Shown here: piece by piece, positions 23,094 through 36,663 of the stretch | Position numbering within the stretch: position 1 is the first letter of the stretch | Layout of the letters: every line of letters begins with the position of its first letter | DNA from: Paralithodes platypus | Lineage: Eukaryota > Arthropoda > Malacostraca > Decapoda > Lithodidae | Direction: 5' to 3' | Assembly (NCBI GenBank): GCA_032716605.1 | Contig: CM064509.1 | Location: forward strand, 36,538,381-36,602,380 | DNA length: 64,000 nt | Notes under the pieces: generated by a model | What the model was told of the DNA's origin: nothing | The model's input: the letters and a program-made list of their open reading frames with translations, nothing else | The model's database searches: none | Made by a program: the position numbers and the translations under genes

Positions 23094-26000
23094 CGGTAGA
23101 GAAAATATCCAGGCCGAAGGCCGGTTCCTCTTCTCACTATCGCTCGTCAGGTAAAAAAATCGCAGTTAAAAAGTCAACATACAAAGGTCTTAAAATAATA
23201 GACTGAACGTCTCAAAAGATATACACACATAGACAGACTCTCTCTCTCTCTCTCTCCGTCTACATATTGTGTATCCAGGCCGATCCTCTTCTCGCTATCG
23301 CTCGTCAGGCAAAAAAATTGCACAGTTAAAAAGGCACGAAACGTCTTAAAATAATGGACTGAATGGCTCAAAAATCATACATAGACAGATAGATAGACAG
23401 ACAAACTCTCACTCTCTCCGTCTACATATTGTGTGTACACACACATATATATATATATATAATCAATCAACTTGTCATGGAGAGGTAATTAATGAGTGTT
23501 TAAACATGATATATATATATATAATATATTATACGTGAGTCCACTAAATATATCTAGATAGAGAAAATATCCAGGACGAAGGTCGGTTCCTCTTCTCGCT
23601 ATCGCTCGTCAGGCAAAAAAATCGCACAGTTAAAAAGTCAACATAGAAAGGTCTTAAAATAATAGACTGAACGTCTCAATAGACAGATAGACAGACAGAC
23701 TCTCTCTCTCTCTCTCTCCCCGTCTACATATTGTGTGTATACACATGATATATATATATATATTATATATGTGTATTATGTAACCTCTTTTTAAGATAAA
23801 ATTTGGTTAAATTTTTCGGTAGAGAAAATATCCAGGCCGAGGGCCGGTTCCTCTTCTCGCTATCGCTCGTCAGGCAAAAAAATCGCACAGTTAGAAAGTC
23901 AACATAGAAAGGTCTTAAAATAATAGACTGAACGTCTCAAAAGATATACACACATAGACAGACTCTCTCTCTCTCTCTCTCCGTCTACATATTGTGTATC
24001 CAGGCCTATCCTCTTCTCACTATCGCTCGTCAGGCAAAAAAATCACACAGTTAAAAAGTCAACATAGAAAGGTCTTATAATAATAAACTGAACGTCTCAA
24101 AAGATATACACACATAGACAGACTCTCTCTCTCTCTCTCTCCGTCTACATATTGTGTATCCAGGCCGGTTCCTCTTCTCGCTATCGCTCGTCAGGCAAAA
24201 AAATCGCACAGTTAAAAAGGCTCGAAAAGTATTAAAATAATGGACTGAATGGCTCAAAAATCATACATAGACAGACATATAGATAGACAGACAGACTCTC
24301 TCCGTCTACATTGTGTACACACACATATAAAATATATATATATAATCATCAACTTGTCATGGAGAGGTAATTTATGAGTGTTTAAACATTATATATATTT
24401 TATTATACGTGACTCCACTAAATATATCTATGAGAAAATATCCAGGCCGAAAGTCGTTCCTCTTCTCGCTATCGCTCGTCAGCAAAAAAATCGCACAGTT
24501 AAAAAGTCAACATAGAAAGGTCTTAAAATAATAGACTGAACGTCTCAATAGACAGATAGACAGACAGACTCTCTCTCTCTCTCTCTCTCCCCGTCTACAT
24601 ATTGTGTGTATACACATGATATATATATATATATATGTGTATTATGTAACCTCTTTTTAAGATAAAATTTGGTTAAATTTTTCGGTAGAGAAAATATCCA
24701 GGCCGAAGGCCGGTTCCTCTTCTCGCTATCGCTCGTCAGGCAAAAAAATCGCACAGTTAAAAAGTCAACATAGAAAGGTCTTAAAATAATAGACTGAACG
24801 TCTCAAAAGATATACACACATAGACAGACTCTCTCTCTCTCTCTCCCCATCTACATATTGTATGTATACACACATATATCTCCTCTTCTCGCTATCGCTC
24901 GTCAGGCAAAAAAATCGCACATTTATCTTCTCTCTCTCTCTCGACATATGTGTGTATACACATATATATATATATATGTGTGTATTATGTAACCTCTTTT
25001 CAAGATAAACATTTGGTTAAATTTTTCGGTAGAGAAAATATCCAGGCCTAAGGCCGGTTCCTCTTCTCACTATCGCTCGTCAGGCAAAAAAATCGCACAG
25101 TTAAAAAGTCAACATAGAAAGGTCTTAAAAAAATAGACTGAACGTCTCAATAGACAGATAGACAGACAGACTCTCTCTCTCTCTCTCTCTCCGTCTAAAT
25201 ATTGTGTATCCAGGCCGATCCTCTTCTCACTATCGCTCGTCAGGCAAAAAAATCGCACAGTTAAAAAGTCAACATAGAAAGGTCTTAAAATAATAAACTG
25301 AACGTCTCAAAAGATATACACACACAGACAGACTCTCTCTCTCTCTCTCTCTCCGTCTACATATTGTGTATCCAGGCCGGTTCCTCTTCTCGCTATCGCT
25401 CGTCAGGCAAAAAAGTCGCACAGATAAAAAGGCACGAAACGTCTTAAAATAATGGACTGAATGGCTCAAAAATCATACATAGACAGACAGATAGATAGAC
25501 AGACAGACTCTCACTCTCTCCGTCTACATATTGTGTTTCCCATATATATATATATTATAATCAATCAACTTGTCATGGAGAGGTCATTAATGATTGGTTT
25601 AAACATGATATATATATATATATATATTGTGACTCCACTAATATAAGCTAGATAGAGAAAATATCCAGGCCGAAGGTCGGTCCTCTTCTCCGCTATCCGC
25701 TCGTCAGGCAAAAAAATCGCACAGTTGAAAAGTCAACATAGAATGTCCTTAAAATAATACTGAACGTCTCAATAGACAGATAGACAGACAGACTCTCTCT
25801 CTCTCTCTCTCCCCGTCCTACATATTGTGTGTATACACATTGATATAATATATTATATGTGTATTATGTAACCTCTTTTTTAGATAAAATTTGGTTAAAG
25901 TTCGGTAGAAAATATCCAGGCCGAAGGCCGGTCGTTTCCTCTTCTCGCTATCGCTTCGTCAGGCAAAAAATCGCACGAGTTAAAAAAGTCAACATAGAAA

Positions 26001-29000
26001 GTTCTTAAAATAATAGACTGAACGTCTCAAAAGATATACACAAATGTCACATAGACAGACTCTCTCTCTCCTCTCTCCGTCTACATATTGTGTATCCAGC
26101 CCGATCCTCTTCTCACTTTCGCTCGTCAGGCAAAAAAATTGCACAGTTAAAAAGTCAACATAGAAAGGTCTAAATAAAATATAGACTGAACGTCCCAAAA
26201 GATATACACATAGACAGACTCTCTCGTCTCTCTCTCTCTCCTCTACATATCGGTGTATACACACATATATCTCCTCTTCTCGCTATCGCTCGTCAGGCAA
26301 AAAAATCGCACAGTTCTCTCTCTCTCCCCGTCTACATATTGTGTGTATACATATAATATATATATATGTGTGTATTATGTAACCTCTTTTTAAGATAAAA
26401 TTTGGTTAAATTTTTCGGTAGAGAAAATATCCAGGCCGAAGGCCGGTTCCTCTTCTCGCTATCGCTCATCAGGCAAAAAAATCGCAGTTAAAAAGTCAAC
26501 ATAGAAAGGTCTTAAAATAATAGACTGAACATCTCAATAGACAGATAACAGACAGACTCTCTCCTCTCTTCTCTTTTCGGTAGAGAAATATCCAGGCCGA
26601 AGGCCGGTTCCTCTTCTCGCTATCGCTCGTCAGGCAAAAAAATCGCACAGTTAAAAAGTCAACATAGAAAGGTCTTAAAATAATAGACTCAACGTCTCAA
26701 AAGATATACACACATAGACAGACTCTCTCTCTCTCTCTCCGTCTACATATTGTGTATCCAGGCCGATCCTCTTCTCACTATCGCTCGTCAGGCAAAAAAA
26801 TCGCTCAGTTAAAAAGTCAACATAGAAAGGTCTTAAAATAATAGACTGAATGTCTCAAAAGATATACACACATAGACAGACTCACTCACTCTCTCTCTCT
26901 CTCTCTCTCTCTCTCCCCGTCTACATATTATGTGTATACACACATATATCTCCTCTTCTCGCTATCGCTCGTCAGGCAAAAAAATCGCACAGTTCTCTCT
27001 CTCTCTCTCCCCGTCTACATATTGTGTGTATACACACACATATATATATATATGTGTGTATTATGTAACCTCTTTTCAAGATAAAAATTTGGTTAAACTT
27101 TTCGGAAGAGAAAATATCCAGGCCGAAGGCCGGTTCCTCTTCTCGCTATCGCTCGTCAGGCAAAAACATCGCAAAGTTAAAAATCAACATAGAAAGGTCT
27201 TAAAATAATAGACTGAACGTCTCAATAGACAGATTGACAGACAGACTCTCTCTCTCTCTCTCTCTCCCCGTCTACATATTGTGTGTATACATATAATATA
27301 TATATATATATATATATGTGTGTATTATGTAACCTCTTTTTAAGATAATATTTGGTTAAATTTTTCGGTAGAGAAAATATCCAGGCCGAAGGCCGGTTCC
27401 TCTTCTCACTATCGCTCGTCAGGCAAAAAAATCGCACAGTTAAAAAGTCAACATAGAAAGGTCTTAAAATAATAGACTGAACGTCTTAATAGACAGATAG
27501 ACAGACAGACTCTCTCTCTCTCTCTCTCTCTCCGTCTACATATTGTGTATCCAGGCCGATCCTCTTCTCACTATCGCTCGTCAGGCCAAAAAATCGCACA
27601 GTTAAAAAGTCAACATAGAAAGGTCTTAAAATAATAGACTGAACGTCTCAAAGATATACCCCATATGACTTCTCTCTCTCTCTCTCTCTCTACATATTGT
27701 GTATCCAGGCCGGTTCCCTCTTCTCGCTATCGCTCGTCATGCAAAAAAAATCGCACAGTTAAAAAGGCACGAAACGTCTTAAAAATAATGGACTGAATGG
27801 CTCAAAAATCATACATAGACAGACAGAATATAGACAGACTCTCACTCTCTCCGTCTACATATTGTGTGTACACACATATATATTATATCAATCAACTTGT
27901 CATGGAGAGGTAATTAATGAGTGTTTAAACATGATATATATATATAATTTACGTGACTCCACTAAATATATCTAGATAGAGAAAATATCCAGGTCGAAGG
28001 TCGGTTCCTCTTCTCGCTATCGCTCGTCAGGCAAAAAAATTCAGTTGAAAAGTCAACATAGAAAGGTCTTAAAATAATAGACTGAACGTCTCATAGACAG
28101 ATAGACAGACAGACTCCTCTCTCTCTCTCTCTCTCTCCCCCGTTTTTCATATTGTGTGTATACACATGATATACAGGTATATATACATATATTACATATG
28201 TGTATTATGTAACCTCTTTTTAAGATAAAATTTGGTTAAATTTTTCGGTAGAGAAAATATCCAGGCCGAAGGCCGGTTCCTCTTCTCGCTATCGCTCGTC
28301 AGGCAAAAAAATTGCACAGTTAAAAAGTCAACATGAAAGTCTTAAAAATAATAGACTGAACGTCTCAATAGACAGATAGACAGACAGACTCTCTCTCTCT
28401 CTCTCTCTCCCCGTCTACATATTGTGTGTATACACATGATATATATATATATTATATATGTGTATTATGTAACCTCTTTTTAAGATAAAATTTGGTTAAA
28501 TTTTTCGGTAGAGAAAATATCCAGGCCGAAGGCCGGTTCCTCTTCTCGCTATCGCTCGTCAGGCAAAAAATCGCACAGTTAAAAAGTCAACATAGAAAGG
28601 TCTTAAAATAATAGACTGAACGTCTCAAAAGATATACACACATAGACAGACTCTCTCTCTCTCTCTCCCCATCTACATATTGTATGTATACACACATATA
28701 TCTCCTCTTCTCGCTATCGCTCGTCAGGCAAAAAAATCGCACAGTTCTCTCTCTCTCTCTCTCCCCGTCTACATATTGTGTGTATACACACACATATATA
28801 TATAGTATGTTGTATTTATGTAACCTCTTTTCAATATATGTTAATTTTCGGTAGAGAAAATATCCAGTCCTAAGGCCGTTCCCTCGTTCTCACTATCGCT
28901 CGTCAGGCAAAAAAATCGCACAGTTAAAAAGTCAACATAGAAAGGTATTAAAAAAATAGACTGAACGTCTCAATAGACAGATAGACAGACAGACTCTCTC

Positions 29001-30041
29001 TCTCTCTCTCTCTCCGTCTACATATTGTGTATCCAGGCCGATCCTCTTCTCACTATCGCTCGTCAGGCAAAAAAATCGCACAGTTAAAAAGTCAACATAG
29101 AAAGGTCTTAAAATAATAAACTGAACGTCTCAAAAGATATACACACATAGACAGACTCTCTCTCTCTCTCTCTCCGTCTACATATTGTGTATCCAGGCCG
29201 GTTCCTCTTCTCGCTATCGCTCGTCAGGCAAAAAAGTCGCACAGATAAAAAGGCACGAAAAGTCTTAAAATAATGGACTGAATGGCTCAAAAATCATACA
29301 TAGACAGACAGATAGATAGACAGACAGACTCTCACTCTCTCCGTCTACATATTGTGTGTACACACACATATATAATTATAATCAATCAACTTGTCATGGA
29401 GAGGTAATTGAGTGTTTAAACATGATATATATATATATACTATATTATACGTGACTCCCACTAATATAATCTAGATAGAGAAAATATCCAGGCCGAAGGT
29501 CGGTTCCTCTTCTCGCTATCGCTCGTCAGGCAAAAAATCGCACAGTTGAAAAGTCAACATAGAAATGTCTTAAATAATAGACCTGAACGTCTCAATAGAC
29601 AGATAGACAGACAGACTCTCTCTCTCTCTCTCCCCGTCCTACATATTGTGTGTATACACCTGATTATATATATATTATATATGTGTATTATGTAACCTCT
29701 TTTTTAGATAAAATTTGGTTAAATTTTTCGGTAGAGAAAATATCCAGGCCGAAGGCCGGTCGGTTCCTCTTCTCGCTATCGCTCGTCAGGCATAAAATCG
29801 CACAGTTAAAAGTCAACATAGAAAGGTCTTAAAATAATAGACTGAACGTCTCAAAAGATATACACAAATGTCTCACATAGACAGACTCTCTCTCTCTCTC
29901 TCCGTCTACATATTGTGTATCCAGCCCGATCCTCTTCTCACTTTCGCTCGTCAGGCAAAAAAATTGCACAGTTAAAAAGTCAACATAGAAAGGTCTTAAA
30001 ATAATAGACTGAACGTCCCAAAAGATATACACACATAGACA

Positions 30042-30080
<39 letters not shown>

Positions 30081-31725
30081 CGTCTACATATTGTGTGTAT
30101 ACACACATATATCTCCTCTTCTCGCTATCGCTCGTCAGGCAAAAAAATCGCACAGTTCTCTCTCTCTCCCCGTCTACATATTGTGTGTATACACATGATA
30201 TATATATATATTATATATGTGTATTATGTAACCTCTTTTTAAGATAAAATTTGGTTAAATTTTTCGGTAGAGAAAATATCCAGGCCGAAGGCCGGTTCCT
30301 CTTCTCGCTATCGCTCGTCAGGCAAAAAAATCGCACAGTTAAAAAGTCAACATAGAAAGGTCTTAAAATAATAGACTGAACGTCTCAAAAGATATACACA
30401 CATAGACAGACTCTCTCTCTCTCTCCCCATCTACATATTGTATGTATACACACATATATCTCCTCTTCTCGCTATCGCTCGTCAGGCAAAAAAATCGCAC
30501 AGTTCTCTCTCTCTCTCTCCCCGTCTACATATTGTGTGTATACACACACATATATATATATATATGTGTGTATTATGTAACCTCTTTTCAATATAAACAT
30601 TTGGTTAAATTTTTCGGTAGAGAAAATATCCAGGCCTAAGGCCGGTTCCTCTTCTCACTATCGCTCGTCAGGCAAAAAAATCGCACAGTTAAAAAGTCAA
30701 CATAGAAAGGTATTAAAAAAATAGACTGAACGTCTCAATAGACAGATAGACAGACAGACTCTCTCTCTCTCTCTCTCTCCGTCTACATATTGTGTATCCA
30801 GGCCGATCCTCTTCTCACTATCGCTCGTCAGGCAAAAAAATCGCACAGTTAAAAGTCACATAGAAGGTCTTAAATAATAAACTGAACGTCTCAAAAGATA
30901 TACACACATAGTCAGACTCACTCACTCTGTCTGGTCGTCTACATATTGTGTATTCAGGCCGGTTCCTCTTCTCGCTATCGCTCGTCAGGCAAAAAAGTCG
31001 CACAGATAAAAAGGCACGAAAAGTCTTAAAATAATGGACTGAATGGCTCAAAAATCATACATAGACAGACAGATAGACAGACTCTCACTCTCTTCCGTCT
31101 ACATATTGTGTGTACACACATATATATTATCATCAACTTGTCAGGGAGAGGTAATTAATGAGTGTTTAAACATGATATATATATATAATATATTATACGT
31201 GACTCCACTAAATATATCTAGATAGAGAAAATATCCAGGCCGAAGGTCGGTTCCTCTTCTCGCTATCGCTCGTCAGGCAAAAAAATCGCACAGTTGAAAA
31301 GTCAACATAGAAATGTCTTAAAATAATAGACTGAACGTCTCAATAGACAGATAGACAGACAGACTCTCTCTCTCTCTCTCTCCCCGTCTACATATTGTGT
31401 GTATACACATGATATATATATATATTATATATGTGTATTATGTAACCTCTTTTTTAGATAAAATTTGGTTAAATTTTTCGGTAGAGAAAATATCCAGGCC
31501 GAAGGCCGGTCGGTTCCTCTTCTCGCTATCGCTCGTCAGGCAATAAAATCGCACAGTTAAAAAGTCAACATAGAAAGGTCTTAAAATAATAGACTGAACG
31601 TCTCAAAAGATATACACACATAGACAGACTCTCTCTCTCTCCTCTCTCGCTCTCTTTTCGTAGAGAAAATATCCAGGCCGCAGTTCCTCTTCTCACTACG
31701 CTCGTCAGGTAAAAAAATCGCACAG
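18366..31725. repeat. Satellite array, block 3 (13 kb)
   Basis: Continuous higher-order satellite. Block-scale duplications are visible: landmarks near 20645, 21506 and 22843 recur about 5.34 kb further on (25989, 26850, 28175), and landmarks near 25269 and 25989 recur 3.84 kb on (29108, 29829). Parts of 24295-26260, 27640-29900 and 30850-31150 contain many single-base indels absent from sister copies. No gene. Confidence 0.93.
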
Positions 31726-31729
31726 TTAA

Positions 31730-32185
31730 TTAGCGGCTCCCCACATAGCCGATTAAATAAAGCTGGACTATGTGGCGGCGCTCGACATAGGCGATGGCAA
31801 TTTCAGCACGTATGCTGAGAGAGAGAGAGAAGTGGTGCAGGAGACTAGCGAGCGTATGACTGCTCCAGACCACCGCGGCGAACCTACTGACACGATCTCA
31901 TCTCAGCCCCCTCCTCCCTCTCTCACTCGCTACATACTGAATTATATGGAAAAGTACCGAATTACAGGCTTTTTTCACTCGCGCTGCACGTTATTGCAAG
32001 AGAAACTAGCCATCATAAAAGATCGTTATGGGGTCATTCGAAAGCTCTGTTTATGCCCTTTCAGGGATAGGTACTTGTTTTACGTTCTGGGTCTTATTTA
32101 GGCATGAAAATGATCACGTAAACAGCCCTATTTTGGCTAAAAACACCCCGCTGGGCGGTACATAAAACCGCATAGGCCGCATCGT
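31730..32185 (+). mobile_element. TTAA-flanked MITE, copy 1
   Basis: A 456-bp element between TTAA at 31726-31729 and 32186-32189. The flanks are satellite text (CGCACAG-TTAA and TTAA-ATAGTCAACATAG), so it entered a monomer at its CACAGTTAAA site. It opens TTAGCGGCTCCCCACATAG and ends near ATAGGCCGCATCG, and appears to have lost a few terminal bases relative to copy 2. The open frame inside has no recognised similarity. Same family as 34677-35156, opposite orientation. Confidence 0.8.
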
Positions 32186-32189
32186 TTAA

Positions 32190-33142
32190 ATAGTCAACAT
32201 AGAAAGGTCTTAAAATAGACTGAACGTCTCAAAGATTCACACATAGACAGACTCTCTCTCTCTCTCTCCGTCTACATATTGTGTATCCAGGCCGATCCTC
32301 TTCTCGCTATCGCTCGTCAGGCAAAAAAATTGCACAGTTAAAAAGGTACGAAACGTCTTAAAATAATGGACTGAATGGCTCAAAAATTCATACATAGACA
32401 GACAGATACAGACAAACTCTCACTCTCTCCGTCTACATATTGTGTGTACACACACATACATATATATATATATATAATCAATCAACTTGTCAGGGAGAGG
32501 TAATTAATGAGTGTTTAAACATGATATATATATATATATATTATACGTGACTCCACGAATATACTAGATAGAGAAAATATCCAGGCCGAAGGTCGGTTTC
32601 TCTTCTCGCTATCGGTCGTCAGGCAAAAAAATCGCACAGTTGAAAAGTCAACATAGAAAGGTCTTCAAATAATAGACTGAACGTCTCAATAGACAGATAG
32701 ACAGACAGACTCTCTCTCTCTCTCTCTCCCCGTCTACATATTGTGTGTATACACATGATATATATATATATATTATATATGTGTATTATGTAACCTCTTT
32801 TTTAATAAATTTGGTTACATTTCAGTAGAGAAAATATCCAGGCCGAAGGCCGGTTCCTCTTCTCGCTATCGCTCGTCAGGCAAAAAATCGCACAGTTAAA
32901 AAGTCAACATAGAAAGGTCTTAAAATAATAGACTGAACGTCTCAAAAGATATACACACATAGACAGACTCTCTCTCTCTCTCTCTCTCTCTCTTTTCGGT
33001 AGATAAAATATCCAGGCCGAAGGCCGGTTCCTCTTCTCACTATCGCTCATCAGGTAAAAAAATCGCACAGTTAAAAAGTCAACATAGAAAGGTCTTAAAA
33101 TAATAGACTGAACGTCTCAAAAGATATACACACATAGATAGA

Positions 33143-33173
<31 letters not shown>

Positions 33174-34672
33174 CGGTAGAGAAAATATCCAGGCCGAAGG
33201 CCGGTTCCTCTTCTCACTATCGCTCGTCAGGTAAAAAAATCGCACAGTTTGTCAACATAGAAAGGTCTTAAATAAGACTGAACGTCTCAAAAGATATACA
33301 CATAGACAGACTCTCTCTCTCTCTCTCTCCGTCTACATATTGTGTATCCAGGCCGATCCTCTTCTCGCTATCGCTCGTCAGGCAAAAAAATTGCACAGTT
33401 AAAAAGGTACGAAACGTCTTAAAATAATGGACTGAATGGCTCAAAATCATACATAGACAGACAGATAGAATAGACAGACACTCTCACTCTCTCCGTCTAC
33501 ATATTGTGTGGACACACACATACAGTCTATTATATATATCAATCAACTTGTCATGGAGAGGTTATGAGTGTTTTAAACATGATATGATATATATAATATA
33601 TATTATACGTGACTCCACTAAATATATCCAGATAGAGAAAATATCCAGGCCGAAGGTCGGTTTCTCTTCTCGCTATCGCTCGTCAGGCAAAAAAATCGCA
33701 CAGTTGAAAAGTCAACATAGAAAGGTCCTTCAATAATAGACTGAACGTCTCAATAGCAATAGACAGACAGACTCTCTCTCTCTCTCTCTCTCCCCCTACA
33801 TATTGTGTGTATACACATGATATAGTCAGTAGAAAATATCCAGGCCGAAGGCCGGTTCCTCTTCTCGCTATCGCTCGTCAGGCAAAAAATCGCACAGTTA
33901 AAAAGTCAACCTAGAAAGGTCTTAAAATAATAGACTGAACGTCCACAAAAGATCAACACATAGACAGACTCTCTCTCTCTCTCTCTCTCTCTTTTCGGTA
34001 GAGAAAATATCCAGGCCGAAGGCCGGTTCCTCTTCTCACTATCGCTCATCAGGTAAAAAAAAAATCGCACAGTTAAATAGTCAACATAGAAAGGTCTTAA
34101 AATAATAGACTGAACGTCTCAAAAGATATACACACATAGACAGACTCTCTCTCTCTCTCTCATCCTCTATCTCTAGCTATCGCTACAGGCAAAAAAACAG
34201 TTAAAAAGCACGAAAATCTTAAAATAATGGACTGAATGGCTCAAACATCATACATAGACAGACAGATAGATAGACAGACAACTTCTCTCGTCTACATATT
34301 GTGTGGACACACACATATATATAATATATCAACTTGTCATGGAGAGGTAAAATGAGTGTTTAAACATGATAGATAGATATATATAATATATTATACGTGA
34401 CTCTCGACAAATATATCGAATAGAAAATATCCAGGCCGAAGGGTTCCTTCTTCGCTATCGCTCGTCAGGCAAAAAAATCGCACAGTTAAAAAGTCAACAT
34501 AGAAAGGTCTTAAAATAAACATATATAAGGGCGAAACGTCTCAAAAACACACACATATAGACATAGATAGACTCTCTCTCTCTCTCTCTCTATATTTCTC
34601 TCTCCCCCTCCCCTCCGGTAAAAAGTAGGTTACGATCAATCAACTTGTCATGGAGAGGTAATTCATGAGGGC
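32190..34672. repeat. Satellite array, block 4
   Basis: Higher-order satellite with many small indels. It ends with the divergent GGGCGAAACGTC monomer, a (CT)n tract and CCCCTCCCCTCCGGTAAAA, matching the LINE-C flank at about 18385-18410. Confidence 0.92.
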
Positions 34673-34676
34673 TTAA

Positions 34677-35156
34677 CACCTTACGAGCGGCCTATGCGGT
34701 TTATTTATGTGTACCGCCCAGCGGGGTGTTTTTAGCCAAAATAGGGCTGTTTACGTGATCATTTTCATGCCTAAATAAGACCCAGAACGTAAAACAAGTA
34801 TCTATCCCTGAAAGGGCATAAACAGAGCTTTCGAATGACACCATAACGATCCTTGTATGATGGATAGTTTTCTTGCAATAACCGTGCAACGCGAGTGCAA
34901 AAAGCAGGTAATTCGGTACTTTCGGTACATAATTGAGTATGTAGCGAGTGAGAGAGGGAGGAGGGAGCTGAGATTTGTGTCAGTAGGTTCGCCGCGGTGG
35001 TCTGGAGCAGTCATACGCTCGCTAGTCTCCTGCCACCACTTGTCTCTCTCTCTCAGCCACATTACGTGCTGAAATTGCCACTCGAGTTATGTCGAGCGCC
35101 GCCACATAGTCCAGCTTTATTTAACTCGACTTAAGTGGTGAGCCGCTTTTTAAGGG
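34677..35156 (-). mobile_element. TTAA-flanked MITE, copy 2 (inverted)
   Basis: A 480-bp element between TTAA at 34673-34676 and 35157-35160. The ends CACCTTACGAGCGGCC and CCCTTAAAAAGCGGCTC (right, reverse complement) form an imperfect terminal repeat. It is largely the reverse complement of 31730-32185. The uninterrupted target, GAGGGCTTAAGCATGAT, is present at about 18451, so the empty site can be seen in the same window. TTAA targeting suggests cross-mobilisation by a piggyBac transposase. Confidence 0.85.
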
Positions 35157-35160
35157 TTAA

Positions 35161-35895
35161 GCATGATATATTATATATATTTAAAATATATTGTTGCCGG
35201 TTTCTCTTCTCGCTATCGCTCGTTAGGCAAAAAAATCGCACAGTTCTCTCTCCCCGTCTACATATTGTGTGTATACACACATATATCTCCTCTTCTCGCT
35301 ATCGCTCGTCAGGCAAAAAAATCGCACAGTTCTCTCTCTCTCCCCGTCTACATATTGTGTGTATACATATAATATATATATATGTGTGTATTATGTAACC
35401 TCTTTTTAAGATAAAATTTGGTTAAATTTTTCGGTAGAGAAAATATCCAGGCCGAAGGCCGGTTCCTCTTCTCGCTATCGCTCGTCAGGCAAAAAAATCA
35501 CACAGTTAAAAAGTCAACATAGAAAGGTCTTAAAATAATAGACTGAACGTCTCAATAGACAGATAGACAGACAGACTCTCTCTCTCTCTCTCTTTCTCCG
35601 TCTACATATTTTGTATCCAGGCCGATCCTCTTCTCACTATCGCTCGTCAGGCAAAAAAATCGCACAGTTAAAAAGTCAACATAGAAAGGTCTTAAAATAA
35701 TAGACTGAACGTCTCAAAAGATATACACACATAGACAGACTCTCTCTCTCTCTCTCTCCGTCTACATATTGTGTATCCAGGCCGGTTCCTCTTCTCGCTA
35801 TCGCTCGTCAGGCAAAAAAATCGCACAGTTAAAAAGGCACGAAACGTCTAGATAGACAGACTGACTCTCACTCTCTCCGTCTACATATTGTGTGT

Positions 35896-35934
<39 letters not shown>

Positions 35935-36375
35935 CAATCAACTTGCCATGGAGAGGTAATTAATGAGTGTTTAAACATGATATATATATATATAATATAT
36001 AATACGTGACTCCACTAAATATATCTAGATAGAGAAAATATCCAGGCCGAAATTCGGTTCCTCTTCTCGCTATCGCTCGTCAGGCAAAAAAATCGCACAG
36101 TTAAAAAGTCAACATAGAAAGGTCTTAAAATAATAGACTGAACGTCTCAAAAGATATACACACATAGACAGACTCTCTCTCTCTCTCTCTCCGTCTACAT
36201 ATTGTGTATCCAGGCCGATCGTCTTCTCGCTATCGCTAGTCAGGCAAAAAAATCGCACAGTTAAAAAGGCACGAAACGTCTTAAAATAATGGACTGAATG
36301 GCTCAAAAATCATACATAGACAGACAGATAGATAGACAGACAGACTCTCACTCTCTCTGTCTACATATTGTGTGT

Positions 36376-36407
<32 letters not shown>

Positions 36408-36663
36408 CATCAATCAACTTGTCATGGAGAGGTAATTAATGAGTGTTTAAACATGATATATATATATATAATATATTATACGTGACTCCACTAAATATAT
36501 CTAGATAGAGAAAATATCCAGGCCGAAAGTCGGTTCCTCTTCTCACTATCGCACGTCAGGCAAAAAAATCGCACAGTTAAAAAGTCAACATAGAAAGGTC
36601 TTAAAATAATAGACTGAACGTCTCAATAGACAGATAGACAGACAGACACTCTCTCTCTCTCTC
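35161..36663. repeat. Satellite array, block 5
   Basis: Begins with the same variant monomers as 18453 onward and ends in a (CT)n tract at the 5' break of LINE-E. Confidence 0.93.

Noticed and set aside
31772..32101. 109-codon frame in the TTAA MITE
   Set aside because: The related copy at 34677-35156 does not preserve the same frame, so it is not coding.
8053..36306. Many 60-90 codon frames with recurring text (for example FRAFLTVRFFCLTSDSEKR) on the minus strand of the satellite
   Set aside because: They repeat with every satellite unit, run into (CT)n/(AT)n microsatellites and have no independent conservation. They are translations of the repeat.
7381..36663. CRISPR array
   Set aside because: The repeats are long, contiguous monomers with microsatellites and no regular unique spacers, in a eukaryotic context without cas genes.
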